Positions 34,664 through 42,525 of a stretch of 64,000 bases of DNA are shown piece after piece. The stretch is from DATARH01 sp035550515 (lineage in GTDB: Bacteria; Pseudomonadota; Alphaproteobacteria; ATCC43930; CGMCC-115725): assembly GCA_035550515.1 (NCBI GenBank), contig DASZOZ010000126.1, positions 1-64,000 of the forward strand, written 5' to 3'. Below the pieces are notes generated by a model. The model worked only from the letters and a program-made list of their open reading frames with translations, ran no database searches and was not told where the DNA came from. The translations under genes were made by a program, and so were the position numbers. Positions within the stretch are counted from its first letter, which is position 1. Every line of letters begins with the position of its first letter.

Positions 34664-35593
34664 TCAGACGGACATCAGCACGCGGACATGCGCCGCGGCG
34701 CTCGCGCCGAGCGCGACCAGATCATAGCCGCCCTCAAGGGTCGACACCACCCGCCCGCCGGCATGTTGCCGTGCGATCTCGACCAGCCGCTCGGTCGCCC
34801 AGGTGTAATCCGCCTCTTCGAGCAGGAGTTGGGCGAGGGGGTCGCTGCGATGCGCATCGAACCCGGCGGAGATCAGCACCATCTGCGGCGCGAACGCGTC
34901 GAGCGCCGGCAGCAGGGTGCGCGTCATGCCGAGCCGGAAGGCCTGCGACCCCGACATCGGCGGCAGGGGCACATTGACGATATTGCCCGCCACCCCGGTC
35001 TCGCCGGAAGAACCGGTGCCGGGATAGAGCGGAAACTGATGAGTCGAGCCGTAAAACAGGTTCTCGTCGTCCCAGAAGCAGGCCTGGGTGCCGTTGCCGT
35101 GGTGCACGTCGAAATCGACCACCGCGACACGCGCGAGGCCGTGCGCCTGCCGCGCCCGCAGCGCGCCAATCGCGGCGTTGTTGAACAGGCAGAAGCCCAT
35201 CGCGCGGTTGGGCTCGGCGTGATGCCCCGGCGGCCGCACGGCGCAGAAGGCATTATCCGCCTCGCCGGCCACCACCGCATCGACCGCCGCGACGACGGCG
35301 CCGGCCGCGCGCAGCGCCGCCTCGCCGGAGCGAGGCGACAGCACCGTATCGGCATCGATGCCGACATGGCCGGCCTGCGGCACCGCCGCCAGCAGCCGCT
35401 CGACAAAGCCCGCCGGGTGCACGCGGGTCAGATCCTCGACCGCCGCTTGCGGCGCCTCGCGGCGCTGCAAGGCCGCGAAGCCGGGGGTCGAGAGTGCACC
35501 GAGCACCGCTTGCAGCCGCGCCGGTGCCTCCGGGTGGTACGGGCCGGGATCGTGCTCCTGGCAGGCGGCATGGGTGTACAACAGGGTCGTCAT
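34664..35593 (-). CDS. Histone deacetylase family protein (acetylpolyamine amidohydrolase-like)
   Basis: A 309-aa zinc-dependent deacetylase. Active-site pieces: RPPGHHAEPNRAMGFCLFNN (His pair and substrate channel), VDFDVHHGNGTQ (zinc Asp and His) and LISAGFDAHRSDPLAQ (second zinc Asp). The C-terminal GGRVVSTLEGGYDL loop is typical. The bacterial substrate is unknown, probably an acetylated polyamine or similar small amide. First gene of the run into xseB-ispA-dxs, 18 bp before xseB. Confidence 0.95.
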   Translation of the reverse strand: MTTLLYTHAACQEHDPGPYHPEAPARLQAVLGALSTPGFAALQRREAPQAAVEDLTRVHPAGFVERLLAAVPQAGHVGIDADTVLSPRSGEAALRAAGAVVAAVDAVVAGEADNAFCAVRPPGHHAEPNRAMGFCLFNNAAIGALRARQAHGLARVAVVDFDVHHGNGTQACFWDDENLFYGSTHQFPLYPGTGSSGETGVAGNIVNVPLPPMSGSQAFRLGMTRTLLPALDAFAPQMVLISAGFDAHRSDPLAQLLLEEADYTWATERLVEIARQHAGGRVVSTLEGGYDLVALGASAAAHVRVLMSV

Positions 35594-35633
35594 CGACCGC
35601 CTCGCGAATGGCTGCGGCCCCAGTCTTACATGC

Positions 35634-36005
35634 TCAACGCCGGCGGAACGCAAGAATTGCGACCGCCGCCCAGCCGAGGATGAACGCGGTGCCGCCGACC
35701 GGCACCACCCAGCCGAACTGCCGCACCCCGGTCGCGACATGGGCGAACTGCGCGAGGCTGAACAGCAAGATCCCTGCGGCAAAGCACCATCCGGCGGCGG
35801 CCGCAAGGCCGCGGCGCGGCTCGCGGCCCTGCGCGAAGCCGCACAGGCCGAGCAGCGCGGCGGCATGAACCAGGCCGTACAGCGCGCCGTTGCCGAGCAG
35901 CCGCGCGGCGGTCGGGTCGTCCGCGAGATGCGCCCCGGCGGCCCCGGCAATCACCGACGCCGCGCCGCCCAGCCCGGCGACCAACAGCCACAGCCGGATC
36001 AGCAT
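35634..36005 (-). CDS. DUF423 family small membrane protein
   Basis: A 123-aa protein with four hydrophobic helices. The family pattern is seen in GAAGAHLADDPTAARLLGNG, YGLVHAAALLGL and a C-terminal VPVGGTAFILGWAAVA. The function of DUF423 (YgdD-like) is not established. Its first 7 bases overlap the end of the glycosyltransferase gene. Confidence 0.92.
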   Translation of the reverse strand: MLIRLWLLVAGLGGAASVIAGAAGAHLADDPTAARLLGNGALYGLVHAAALLGLCGFAQGREPRRGLAAAAGWCFAAGILLFSLAQFAHVATGVRQFGWVVPVGGTAFILGWAAVAILAFRRR

Positions 36006-37153
36006 TCCCGCCTCCCCTCCATCCGCCGCTCCGCCAGCGCCCGGCGGATCAGCGCCAGGGTTTGCGCCGCGACGGCCGCCTCGGCGAATTCGGCGACGAC
36101 CCGGGCACGCCCGGCGGCGCCCATGCGCGCCCGCGCCGGCCGGTCCTCGGCGAGCCGGCGAATCGCGCCGGCCAGCGCCGCCGCATCGCGCGGCGGGACC
36201 AGGAGCCCGGTCTCGCCATGGACCACGACATCGCGGCAGCCCGGCCTATCGCTGGCGATGATCGGCCGGGCGCAGGAGGCCGCCTCCAGCAGCGCCTTGG
36301 GCACCCCCTCGCCGTAGGTCGACGGCAGCAGCGCGACCGCCGCGCGGCGCCACACCTCGCGCACATCGGCGACATGGCCGAGCCATTGGTTGCCGGGCTC
36401 GCCGCCGAGCGCCGCCAACGCCACCTCGCTCAGGGAATCGCGGCTGTCGGGATCGGCCGGCCCAGCGAGCAGCAGGTCGATCGCCAGCCCTTCCGCGCGC
36501 AGCGCCCGCACCGCCGCGGCCGCTTCGAGCACCCCCTTGCTGCGCAGCATCCGCCCGACCAGTGCCACCGTGCAGCCGTCGGGGTCCGGCAACGCGGCGA
36601 AATGCGCGGTATCGACCCCCGAGCCGCGGATCAGCGTCACCCGCGCAGCATCGAAGCCGCCGCGCAGCAGCGCGGCACGGTCATCCGGGTTTTGCACGAT
36701 GGCGTGACCATGTCCCGCGAGCAGACGCAGCGCCCATGACAGCGCCTGCCGGCGCCACCCCGCCGCCGCGTTGCTGCCCAGCCCCATCACCGCGGAAAGC
36801 ACCGCCGGCCGGCGGTGCGCCCCGAAGGCGAGCCGAGCGGCAATCCCGCCGAACAAGGCGGGCTTCAGCGCGACATGATAGAGGATATCGGGCCGTTCCC
36901 GGCGATAGAGGCGGGCGATCTCGGCGATCGCCCGCAGCCCGCCGAGCAGACCGTCGCCCCGCCGACGCCAGCCCAGCGGGACCAGGGCGAACCCCTCGCG
37001 GCGAATGCGCTCGCCATGGTCGCGCACCCGCGTCGCTACGGCGACCGCAAAGCCGGCATCGCGCGCCGCGCGCGCCACCGGCAGCCGATGGGAGCAGAAA
37101 TACCAATCCTCGGTGACCAGGAAGAGCAGCTTGGGTGCGGACGGGTCGGCCAT
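35999..37153 (-). CDS. Glycosyltransferase family 4 protein
   Basis: A 384-aa GT-B fold transferase, WbpT/capM-like. N-terminal acceptor half begins LLFLVTEDWYFCSHRLPVAR. The C-terminal nucleotide-sugar half has ALVGRMLRSKGVLEAAAAVR and the EX7E region LPSTYGEGVPKALLEAASCARPII. It probably adds a sugar to a lipid-linked glycan at the inner face of the membrane. Divergent from the NAD-dependent epimerase across a repeat-filled 211-bp gap; together they look like a small surface-sugar set separate from the main EPS locus. Confidence 0.92.
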   Translation of the reverse strand: MADPSAPKLLFLVTEDWYFCSHRLPVARAARDAGFAVAVATRVRDHGERIRREGFALVPLGWRRRGDGLLGGLRAIAEIARLYRRERPDILYHVALKPALFGGIAARLAFGAHRRPAVLSAVMGLGSNAAAGWRRQALSWALRLLAGHGHAIVQNPDDRAALLRGGFDAARVTLIRGSGVDTAHFAALPDPDGCTVALVGRMLRSKGVLEAAAAVRALRAEGLAIDLLLAGPADPDSRDSLSEVALAALGGEPGNQWLGHVADVREVWRRAAVALLPSTYGEGVPKALLEAASCARPIIASDRPGCRDVVVHGETGLLVPPRDAAALAGAIRRLAEDRPARARMGAAGRARVVAEFAEAAVAAQTLALIRRALAERRMEGRREC

Positions 37154-37222
37154 AGGGTGTCGTCAACCCGCCCGCCGATGCTGCGGCGGCGTCCGGAACG
37201 TCTGAATGGCCGCCATCTCCGC

Positions 37223-37350
37223 CTTCCCCCGGACTTGACCCGGGAGCCCACGCCTTTATTGCCGAGTTGGCGTAGAAGAGGCGGGCGGCCGGGTCAAGCC
37301 CGGCCAAGGGATGAGTATGGCCGGGCCGGGCCGAGCCAGGCCCGGCCGAG
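37223..37350. repeat. Inverted pair of CCCGGACTTGACCCGGG-type elements
   Basis: CCCCGGACTTGACCCGGGAG begins near 37228 and an inverted relative GGCCGGGTCAAGCCCGGCC near 37287, with a third GC-rich palindromic run (GGCCGGGCCGGGCC...GGCCCGGCC) to 37350. Together they fill the gap between divergent genes. The GGCTTGACCCGG core is a common dispersed alphaproteobacterial element. Confidence 0.75.
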
Positions 37351-37364
37351 CGGGGCAACCGACG

Positions 37365-38300
37365 ATGGCGCGCATCCTGGTTACCGGCGCCGGCGGCTTT
37401 GTCGGCCGCGCGCTCACTCCAGCGCTGGCCGCGCGCGGCCATGAGGTCGTCGCCGCGCTGCGCCGCGCCGGATCGGCGGCGCCCGGTATCGCGACGCGGG
37501 TCATCGGCGATATCGATGCCGCGACCGACTGGGTGGCCGCGCTGTCCGGGGTCGAGGCGGTGATCCATCTCGCGCAGCGCGCCCATGCCGGGCCGGACCC
37601 GGCGGCGCTGGCGGCGGAGCCGCCGGCGGCGGCGGCTCTGACCCGCGCGCTGGCCGCCGCGGGTGGGCGCCGGCTCGTGCTGGTCAGTTCGGCGAAGGCG
37701 CTGGGCGAAGCCACGCCGCCCGGCCGCCCTTTTCGTCCCGACGATGCGCCGCGCCCTGAAGACGCCTATGGGCGTGCCAAGCTGGCGAGCGAGCGGGCCG
37801 CGGCGCAAGCCGCGCGCGAGGCCGGGGTCGAGCTGGTGATCGTCCGCCCGCCTCTGGTCTACGGACCGGGGGTGAAAGGCAATCTGGCGGCGCTGATGCG
37901 CCTCGTCGGGCGCGGTCTGCCGCTGCCCTTCGCCGCGCTCGACAACCGCCGCAGCCTGATCGGCCGCGACAATCTCGTCGACCTGCTGGCGGTGGCGGCG
38001 ACCTGTCCGGCGGCGGCCGGCATGACGCTGCTGGCCCGCGACGACGAGGACCTGTCGACGCCGGCGCTGATCCGCGCGCTCGCCGCCGGGCTGGGCCGCG
38101 AGGCCCGCCTGTTCGCGGTGCCGGGTGCGGTCTTTGCGGCCTGTCGGCCGCTGCCCGGCATCGGCCCGCGACTGGCGCGGCTCACCCGCTCGCTGCAGCT
38201 CGACGACAGCGCGACACGCGCCGCGCTCGGCTGGGCGCCGCCGGTGGCGGCGACGGCCGGTCTCGCCGCCATGGCAAGGCACTTCGCCGCCGGTCTGTAA
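37365..38300 (+). CDS. NAD-dependent epimerase/dehydratase (extended SDR)
   Basis: A 311-aa extended short-chain dehydrogenase. NAD-binding GAGGFVGRAL (residues 8-17), catalytic Ser in VLVSSAKALGE and the YxxxK pair in DAYGRAKLASE are intact. Resembles UDP-glucose/GlcNAc 4-epimerases and WbpM-neighbour enzymes (WcaG group). The start ATG 37365 is set by the Rossmann start; upstream in-frame sequence is repeat. It likely supplies a sugar nucleotide for surface glycans. Confidence 0.9.
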   Translation: MARILVTGAGGFVGRALTPALAARGHEVVAALRRAGSAAPGIATRVIGDIDAATDWVAALSGVEAVIHLAQRAHAGPDPAALAAEPPAAAALTRALAAAGGRRLVLVSSAKALGEATPPGRPFRPDDAPRPEDAYGRAKLASERAAAQAAREAGVELVIVRPPLVYGPGVKGNLAALMRLVGRGLPLPFAALDNRRSLIGRDNLVDLLAVAATCPAAAGMTLLARDDEDLSTPALIRALAAGLGREARLFAVPGAVFAACRPLPGIGPRLARLTRSLQLDDSATRAALGWAPPVAATAGLAAMARHFAAGL

Positions 38301-38361
38301 TTTTCCCCGCGCCGGCATTATATCGCTGGGCCGATCGAGTTTTTCCCGAAAGCACCCGCCG

Positions 38362-38847
38362 ATGCCGAGTTTTGACGTCGTCTCCCGCCTCGACCTCGCC
38401 GAGGTCGACAATGCGATCGCCGGCATCGACCGCGAGATCGCCACGCGTTTCGACTTCAAGGGCAGCAAATGCTCGGTCAAGCGCGACCAGGGGCAGATCA
38501 CGCTGGTCGCCGATGACGATCTCAAACTGAAACAGCTGCACGAGCTGCTGAAAGTGCACCTGACGCGGCGCAAGGTCGACCCGGCGGCGCTCGACTTCAA
38601 GCCGCCCGAAAAGGCCAGCGGCAACACCCAGCGCCAACTGGTCACGCTGCGGCAGGGCGTCGACGCCGAACTCGCCCGCCGCCTCGTGCGCGAGATCAAG
38701 GACAGCAAGCTCAAGGTGCAGGTCGCGGTGCAGGGCGAGGAGCTGCGCGTCACCGGCAAGAAGCGCGACGACCTGCAAGCCGCGATCGGCGTGATGCGCG
38801 GCCTCAAGATCGAGCAGCCGCTGCAATACCTGAACTTTCGCGATTGA
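38362..38847 (+). CDS. YajQ family nucleotide-binding protein
   Basis: A 161-aa protein with the full YajQ/UPF0234 pattern: MPSFDVVSRLDLAEVDNAI at the start, RFDFKGSKCSVKR, RRLVREIKDSKLKVQVAVQG and the end QPLQYLNFRD. Family members bind c-di-GMP or other nucleotides; in Xanthomonas a homologue is a c-di-GMP effector that acts on a LysR regulator. A role here is not known. Confidence 0.95.
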   Translation: MPSFDVVSRLDLAEVDNAIAGIDREIATRFDFKGSKCSVKRDQGQITLVADDDLKLKQLHELLKVHLTRRKVDPAALDFKPPEKASGNTQRQLVTLRQGVDAELARRLVREIKDSKLKVQVAVQGEELRVTGKKRDDLQAAIGVMRGLKIEQPLQYLNFRD

Positions 38848-38922
38848 CGGGCGATTGACAGCAAGGGCCGCGGCATACGCTTGATCTTCGCCCCGCCACC
38901 TTTTATCTAACGCGAGCCTCAC

Positions 38923-38998
38923 GTCCCCTTCGTCTAGAGGCCTAGGACACCGCCCTCTCACGGCGGCAACACCGGTTCGAATCCGGTAGGGGACGCCA
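38923..38998 (+). tRNA. tRNA-Glu (CTC)
   Basis: A 76-nt cloverleaf: acceptor GTCCCCT with AGGGGAC, anticodon stem CGCC/GGCG with loop CTCTCAC (anticodon CTC), T-arm ACCGGTTCGAATCCGGT, discriminator G and encoded CCA. Its 3' half is repeated 1.1 kb downstream, marking it as an integration site. Confidence 0.97.
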
Positions 38999-39001
38999 GC
39001 C
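38963..39001 (+). repeat. Left attachment-site repeat (attL-like), inside tRNA-Glu
   Basis: A 39-bp sequence running from the 3' side of the anticodon stem of tRNA-Glu (GCGGCAACACC) through the T-arm and CCA to GCCAGCC. It is identical, base for base by eye, to 40082-40120. This is the classic form of a tyrosine-recombinase attachment site in a tRNA 3' end. Confidence 0.9.
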
Positions 39002-39112
39002 CTTAGCAGAAATCAGACTCGGCAGTGTCCCGTTTGTGTCCAGTTTGGAGTTTTTAGCCAAGGCGCGCGCCTAAACCTTGTTTTCGGCCAGGGCAAATGA
39101 GGACAGGGTGCC

Positions 39113-39898
39113 ATGGAACACTCCGAAGTGGCGTCGTATTGGGAAGCCAACGCAGACGCTTGGACACGACATAGCCGGGCCGGCTACGATGCCTATCGAG
39201 ACGCACTGAACACGCCCGCATTCCTCGCCGCTCTGCCGGCTATTGCCGGCTTGAAGGGTATTGATATCGGGTGCGGCGAGGGTACGAACACACGGCAGCT
39301 TGCGCGCCGCGGCGCATCGATGCAGGCAATCGACATCGCGCCGACTTTCATTCGGCACGCTCAGGAAGCTGAGGAAGCCGATCCGCTCGGTATCACGTTC
39401 CTTACTGGCGATGGAATGCGCCTGCCGTTCGAAGCCGGCGAGTTCGATTTTGCCACCGCGTTCATGTCCATGATGGATATGCCGGATCAGGCGACCGTAT
39501 TCCGCGAGGTGGAGCGGGTGCTTCGACCGGGCGGATTCCTGCAATTTTCGATCCTGCATCCCTGTTTTGTGCCGCCGCACCGGAAGGTCTTACGCGATGG
39601 TGGACAGCCGCGAGCCGTGGAGGTTGCCGGCTATTTCGACCGGATAGATGGCCGCATTGATACTTTTTGGTTCGAAACGCTGCCAACGGAACAGCGTGAA
39701 ATCGACCAACCGTTTCGCATTCCCCGCTTCCATCGCACGCTGAGCGAGTGGGTTGAGATGATCGTTGTAGCAGGATTGGCAATCGAGCGTTTCGTCGAAC
39801 CGTGCGCAAGCTTAGAGATAGCGGCAGCAGAGCCTGTGGTCGCCGATACTCGGATCGTGCCTTTATCGCTGGTCATACGCGCCCGAAAGCCCACCTAG
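39113..39898 (+). CDS. Class I SAM-dependent methyltransferase, in tRNA-linked element
   Basis: A 261-aa methyltransferase (Methyltransf_11/25 type). Motif I GIDIGCGEGTNTRQLARRG lies near residues 49-67, motif II in MQAIDIAPTFIRHAQ and the post-motif ERVLRPGGFLQFSILHPCF. The N-terminus (SYWEANADAWTRHSRAGYD) is shared with small-molecule methyltransferases. Codon choice is more relaxed in third positions than in flanking genes, agreeing with recent acquisition. The start ATG 39113 is preceded by GAGG at about 11 bases. Substrate unknown; it could be a modification or resistance enzyme. Confidence 0.88.
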   Translation: MEHSEVASYWEANADAWTRHSRAGYDAYRDALNTPAFLAALPAIAGLKGIDIGCGEGTNTRQLARRGASMQAIDIAPTFIRHAQEAEEADPLGITFLTGDGMRLPFEAGEFDFATAFMSMMDMPDQATVFREVERVLRPGGFLQFSILHPCFVPPHRKVLRDGGQPRAVEVAGYFDRIDGRIDTFWFETLPTEQREIDQPFRIPRFHRTLSEWVEMIVVAGLAIERFVEPCASLEIAAAEPVVADTRIVPLSLVIRARKPT

Positions 39899-39980
39899 TA
39901 CCTCGGAGCTATTGTAATCGCCGTTCTCGCACCATCGCGAACATTGGGCGGGCCAGTTAAAATCGACCGCGCCGCCCGGC

Positions 39981-40091
39981 TCAGGCGATCCGCAGGAATA
40001 GCCGTTCGTCAAACGTCTCCCGGCCGCTCCATCGGGAGCGCAACTCGTTCCACAATTGGGCGCTGCGCACCGGCTGATGGAGCGGCAACAC
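39981..40091 (-). pseudogene. Possible 3' remnant of a gene beside the right attachment repeat
   Basis: Read on the minus strand, the frame ending at TGA 39983-39981 gives a protein-like tail (RSAQLWNELRSRWSGRE, then TFDERLFLRIA). Upstream it runs into the 39-bp tRNA repeat, which is not coding, so the 5' part is lost. It was probably cut by the recombination that formed this element. No family was recognised, and chance cannot be excluded. Confidence 0.3.
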
Positions 40092-40120
40092 CGGTTCGAA
40101 TCCGGTAGGGGACGCCAGCC
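40082..40120 (+). repeat. Right attachment-site repeat (attR-like)
   Basis: Identical to the 39 bp at 38963-39001 but without the 5' half of the tRNA, so not a tRNA gene. It is followed at once by two exact 15-bp tandem units (CCAGCCGATCCCGTC at 40115-40129 and 40130-40144), the first of which begins inside the repeat. Confidence 0.9.
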
Positions 40121-40173
40121 GATCCCGTCCCAGCCGATCCCGTCATCGAAGACGGGAGGCTCGCTCGGCGGCG

Positions 40174-40398
40174 GTGTTTGCCGGTGTGTCGACGGATTTC
40201 GCCTTTCATCGCCCTGCGAGGCGCCGCGGCCCCGCCCGCCGGTTCGGCCGGGGTCGGGCCGCCGTTGCAGACTTGGGGTGGTTGCTGCTCGTCGGCTTGC
40301 TCTGCGCCGGGATCACCCTGGCCGAGGATGGGGCGCCCCCCGCTTGCAGCGCCGCGACCCCGATGGGATCGGCGGCGGCGATCGATCAACCCGAGTGA
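40174..40398 (+). CDS. Possible small membrane protein, unrecognised
   Basis: A 74-aa frame from GTG 40174 has an Arg-rich N-terminus and one hydrophobic segment (DLGWLLLVGLLCAGITLAED) followed by a short polar tail, the look of a small membrane or secreted protein. GGGAGG lies 13 or more bases upstream, a poor spacing; a GTG at 40186 is also possible. It stands alone between the tRNA-linked element and the DUF882 gene. No family recognised; it may be chance. Confidence 0.35.
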   Translation: MFAGVSTDFAFHRPARRRGPARRFGRGRAAVADLGWLLLVGLLCAGITLAEDGAPPACSAATPMGSAAAIDQPE

Positions 40399-40417
40399 CG
40401 GAAGCCTCCGAACGCGC

Positions 40418-41167
40418 TCAGGAGCCGCCGCCATAGGGCGACGGCCGGATCAGCCGGTCGCTGGCGCCGGCGGCGGTGTAGGCCGAAGGCCGGATCGCTT
40501 CGTTCGACGTCGCGGCGGCGGCGTATTGCGAGCGCGGCGGCGCATGCGCGCGGCCGGTAAGCGCGGCGTTGCGCAAGCCCGGCCGCGCCCCATTCGCCGG
40601 GTTGAGCAGCAGCCGCTGCAAATCGGCGTCGCCCAGGTCCCAGTTCCGCACCGGGCCGCTATCGACATGGATGAAATGGGAGTGCGGGTACCAGCCGACG
40701 CCGCCGCGCCGCATCGCGCGCGCCGCGGTCATCGCCCGTTCGAGCGAGGCGCCACCGACCGTGAAATCGATCGCCCGCGCGTACATGTGCAGGCTGTGCT
40801 CGGCGACGCCGAAGGTCGTGCGGGCCAGCATCGCGTTGGTCTCGGGCGTGCGGTACGCCGACAGGATGGTGGCGCTGGCGGCGCCGACGGCCGCGAGCAC
40901 ATCCGACAGGAAGTCGATGACGCCGACATCCATGACCGCGGCGACGCCCGAATGGTGGTCCCGCATGAACTGGGAGAGCTCGGCCGCGGCCGTGTCGATC
41001 ACGCCGTCGGCGCTGCGGTACGGGCCGTCGAAGGTCTCGCCCGTATGCACGTTGTACAGCTTGAGGCGGCGGCCCGAAACCGGCGGCGGCGCGCGCACCG
41101 CGGCGGCGGCCGCATGGCCGACCGCGGCCCAGCCGAGCGCCGCGAGCACGCTGCGCCGTTTCATCAT
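40418..41167 (-). CDS. DUF882 / YcbK-type (peptidase M15-like) exported protein
   Basis: A 249-aa protein. The signal begins MMKRRSVLAALGWAAVGHAA (twin Arg, so Tat export is possible). The catalytic-domain pattern of DUF882/M15A is seen in LKLYNVHTGETFDGPY, AYRTPETNAM, HSLHMYARAIDFTV (zinc His and Asp) and WYPHSHFIHVDSGPVRNW (zinc His). Such proteins act on peptidoglycan in the periplasm. It starts two bases after the stop of the upstream glycosyltransferase, so the two form an operon at the edge of the EPS locus; a wall-opening role for polymer export would fit. Confidence 0.88.
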   Translation of the reverse strand: MMKRRSVLAALGWAAVGHAAAAAVRAPPPVSGRRLKLYNVHTGETFDGPYRSADGVIDTAAAELSQFMRDHHSGVAAVMDVGVIDFLSDVLAAVGAASATILSAYRTPETNAMLARTTFGVAEHSLHMYARAIDFTVGGASLERAMTAARAMRRGGVGWYPHSHFIHVDSGPVRNWDLGDADLQRLLLNPANGARPGLRNAALTGRAHAPPRSQYAAAATSNEAIRPSAYTAAGASDRLIRPSPYGGGS

Positions 41168-41169
41168 GT

Positions 41170-42321
41170 TCACGTCCCGCCGGCCCGTTCGCGGACCGAT
41201 TGGGGCGAGGTCCAAACGCGGAACTCCGCGCCGCGCAGCGAATAGACGATGCCGAGCGCGGTGCCCGCGAGCGCCGCCAGCACATCCCAGAAACGCGACG
41301 GCAGCGCGCCTCGCCGCCGCCAGCCGAGCACGGCCAAGCCGGCAAACAGCAGGAGCGCGGCGAGCGCCAGCCAGGCAAAGCCGGCAAGCGCCAACGCCAG
41401 CTCGAAGCACAAACCGGCCGCCGCGAGGCTCACGCCCGAGATCCAGCGCAGCAATTTATGCGAGACGTATTTGTAGACGTTCAGCGCATCGAGACGCCGC
41501 AGCCGGGGCCATAGCCGGCGGTGCACGTTGAACGCCTGGCAGGCGATGCGGACCTTGCGGCGAAATTCTTCATGCGGCGCGGTCGTCGCCAATTCATACG
41601 CCCGGACATCGGCCGCGCGCACCACCCGCCAGCCGTCGCACAGGATGCTGAGCGACACGAACATGTCGTCGATCAGATCCTCGGGAACCGGGCGCGCCAG
41701 CACACCGCGGATCGCAAACAGCGAGCCGTCGGCCCCCATCGCCGAGCCGGTATCGGTTTCGAGCTGCTTGACCCATTCCTCGAACCGCCAATAGGCCGCG
41801 CCGAGCGCCGCGGTCGCCCCCGAAGCGGCGTTCACATACCGCAAATGACCGCAGACGCAGCCGACCGCCGGGTCGGCGAACGCCCGCTCGAGATTGGCGA
41901 GCACGTCCGGGTCGAGGATCACGTTGGCGTCGGTGAAGACGAGCACCGACGCGTCGGCGTGCGCCGTCAGCCGGTTCATCCCGTGGGTCTTGCCGGCGCG
42001 CTGCGGCGCGACATCGACGACCACGTCGTGTCCCTGCAACAGCGCCGCCGTGCGGTCGGTGGCCGCGTCGACATAGAAAAGGATTTGCAGGTCGGGGCGA
42101 CCCGCGCGCAGCGCGAGGCAATTGTCGAGCTTGGCGCCGATCACGCGCTCCTCGTTGTAGGCACAGCAGCACAGGGCAAAGCTTTCATGGCGTGCCGCTG
42201 CGGGTGCGGGCGGCGGCTTGCGCAGCGTCCGGATCAGCCAAAGGCTCAGCGGATAGGTGGTGAACGGGTGCAGGCCGAGCCAAAGCAGCCCAAGCCCGAA
42301 AGCGGCGAGAAACCAGACCAT
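41170..42321 (-). CDS. Membrane glycosyltransferase family 2 (processive-like)
   Basis: A 383-aa GT-A enzyme with an N-terminal membrane span (MVWFLAAFGLGLLWLGLH), a cytosolic GT2 domain (CAYNEERVIGAKLDNCL, the DxD-like VFTDANVIL, the acceptor EDLIDD) and two or three C-terminal spans. It resembles hyaluronan/cellulose-synthase-like transferases but lacks a clear QxxRW; RIACQAF is the nearest segment. AGGGG lies five bases before the ATG 42321. Divergent from the GH16 gene. Confidence 0.9.
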   Translation of the reverse strand: MVWFLAAFGLGLLWLGLHPFTTYPLSLWLIRTLRKPPPAPAAARHESFALCCCAYNEERVIGAKLDNCLALRAGRPDLQILFYVDAATDRTAALLQGHDVVVDVAPQRAGKTHGMNRLTAHADASVLVFTDANVILDPDVLANLERAFADPAVGCVCGHLRYVNAASGATAALGAAYWRFEEWVKQLETDTGSAMGADGSLFAIRGVLARPVPEDLIDDMFVSLSILCDGWRVVRAADVRAYELATTAPHEEFRRKVRIACQAFNVHRRLWPRLRRLDALNVYKYVSHKLLRWISGVSLAAAGLCFELALALAGFAWLALAALLLFAGLAVLGWRRRGALPSRFWDVLAALAGTALGIVYSLRGAEFRVWTSPQSVRERAGGT

Positions 42322-42525
42322 CGCATCCCCTGCGGCCGTTGCGGCGGAGCGCGGCCGGCAAGGACAGCGTTCCCGGGAGGAACAGGGCCGGCCGTCGTTT
42401 AAAGACAAGCTGGAGGCGCACGCGCACTCGGAGGGCCGAACGCGGCCTGTCTGTTTTCGTTCCGGGGAAAAGCGCCAGGATGCCGGCTTCAGAATGGCGA
42501 TCAGCAACGGGATAGGCAAATTTGC

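Larger units (their letters stand above)
39002..40120 (+). mobile_element. Candidate 1.1-kb integrated element at tRNA-Glu
   Basis: The segment lies between two identical 39-bp copies of the tRNA-Glu 3' end. It carries one complete gene (a methyltransferase) whose base use is visibly less GC-rich than its neighbours, plus a short 3' gene remnant next to the right repeat. Left of the gene, two imperfect 11-mers in tandem (GTGTCCCGTTT, GTGTCCAGTTT; 39025-39046) resemble integrase arm sites. No integrase is present, so this is a deleted remnant, or a tiny element moved by an integrase elsewhere (inference). Confidence 0.7.

Noticed and set aside
40082..40120. Second tRNA-Glu gene
   Set aside because: Only the 3' 39 bp is present. 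The acceptor 5' strand, D-arm and anticodon are missing, so it is an attachment-site copy.
40178..41245. Long plus-strand frame crossing the DUF882 gene
   Set aside because: It runs antisense through a conserved M15-like domain and has Arg-rich shadow composition.
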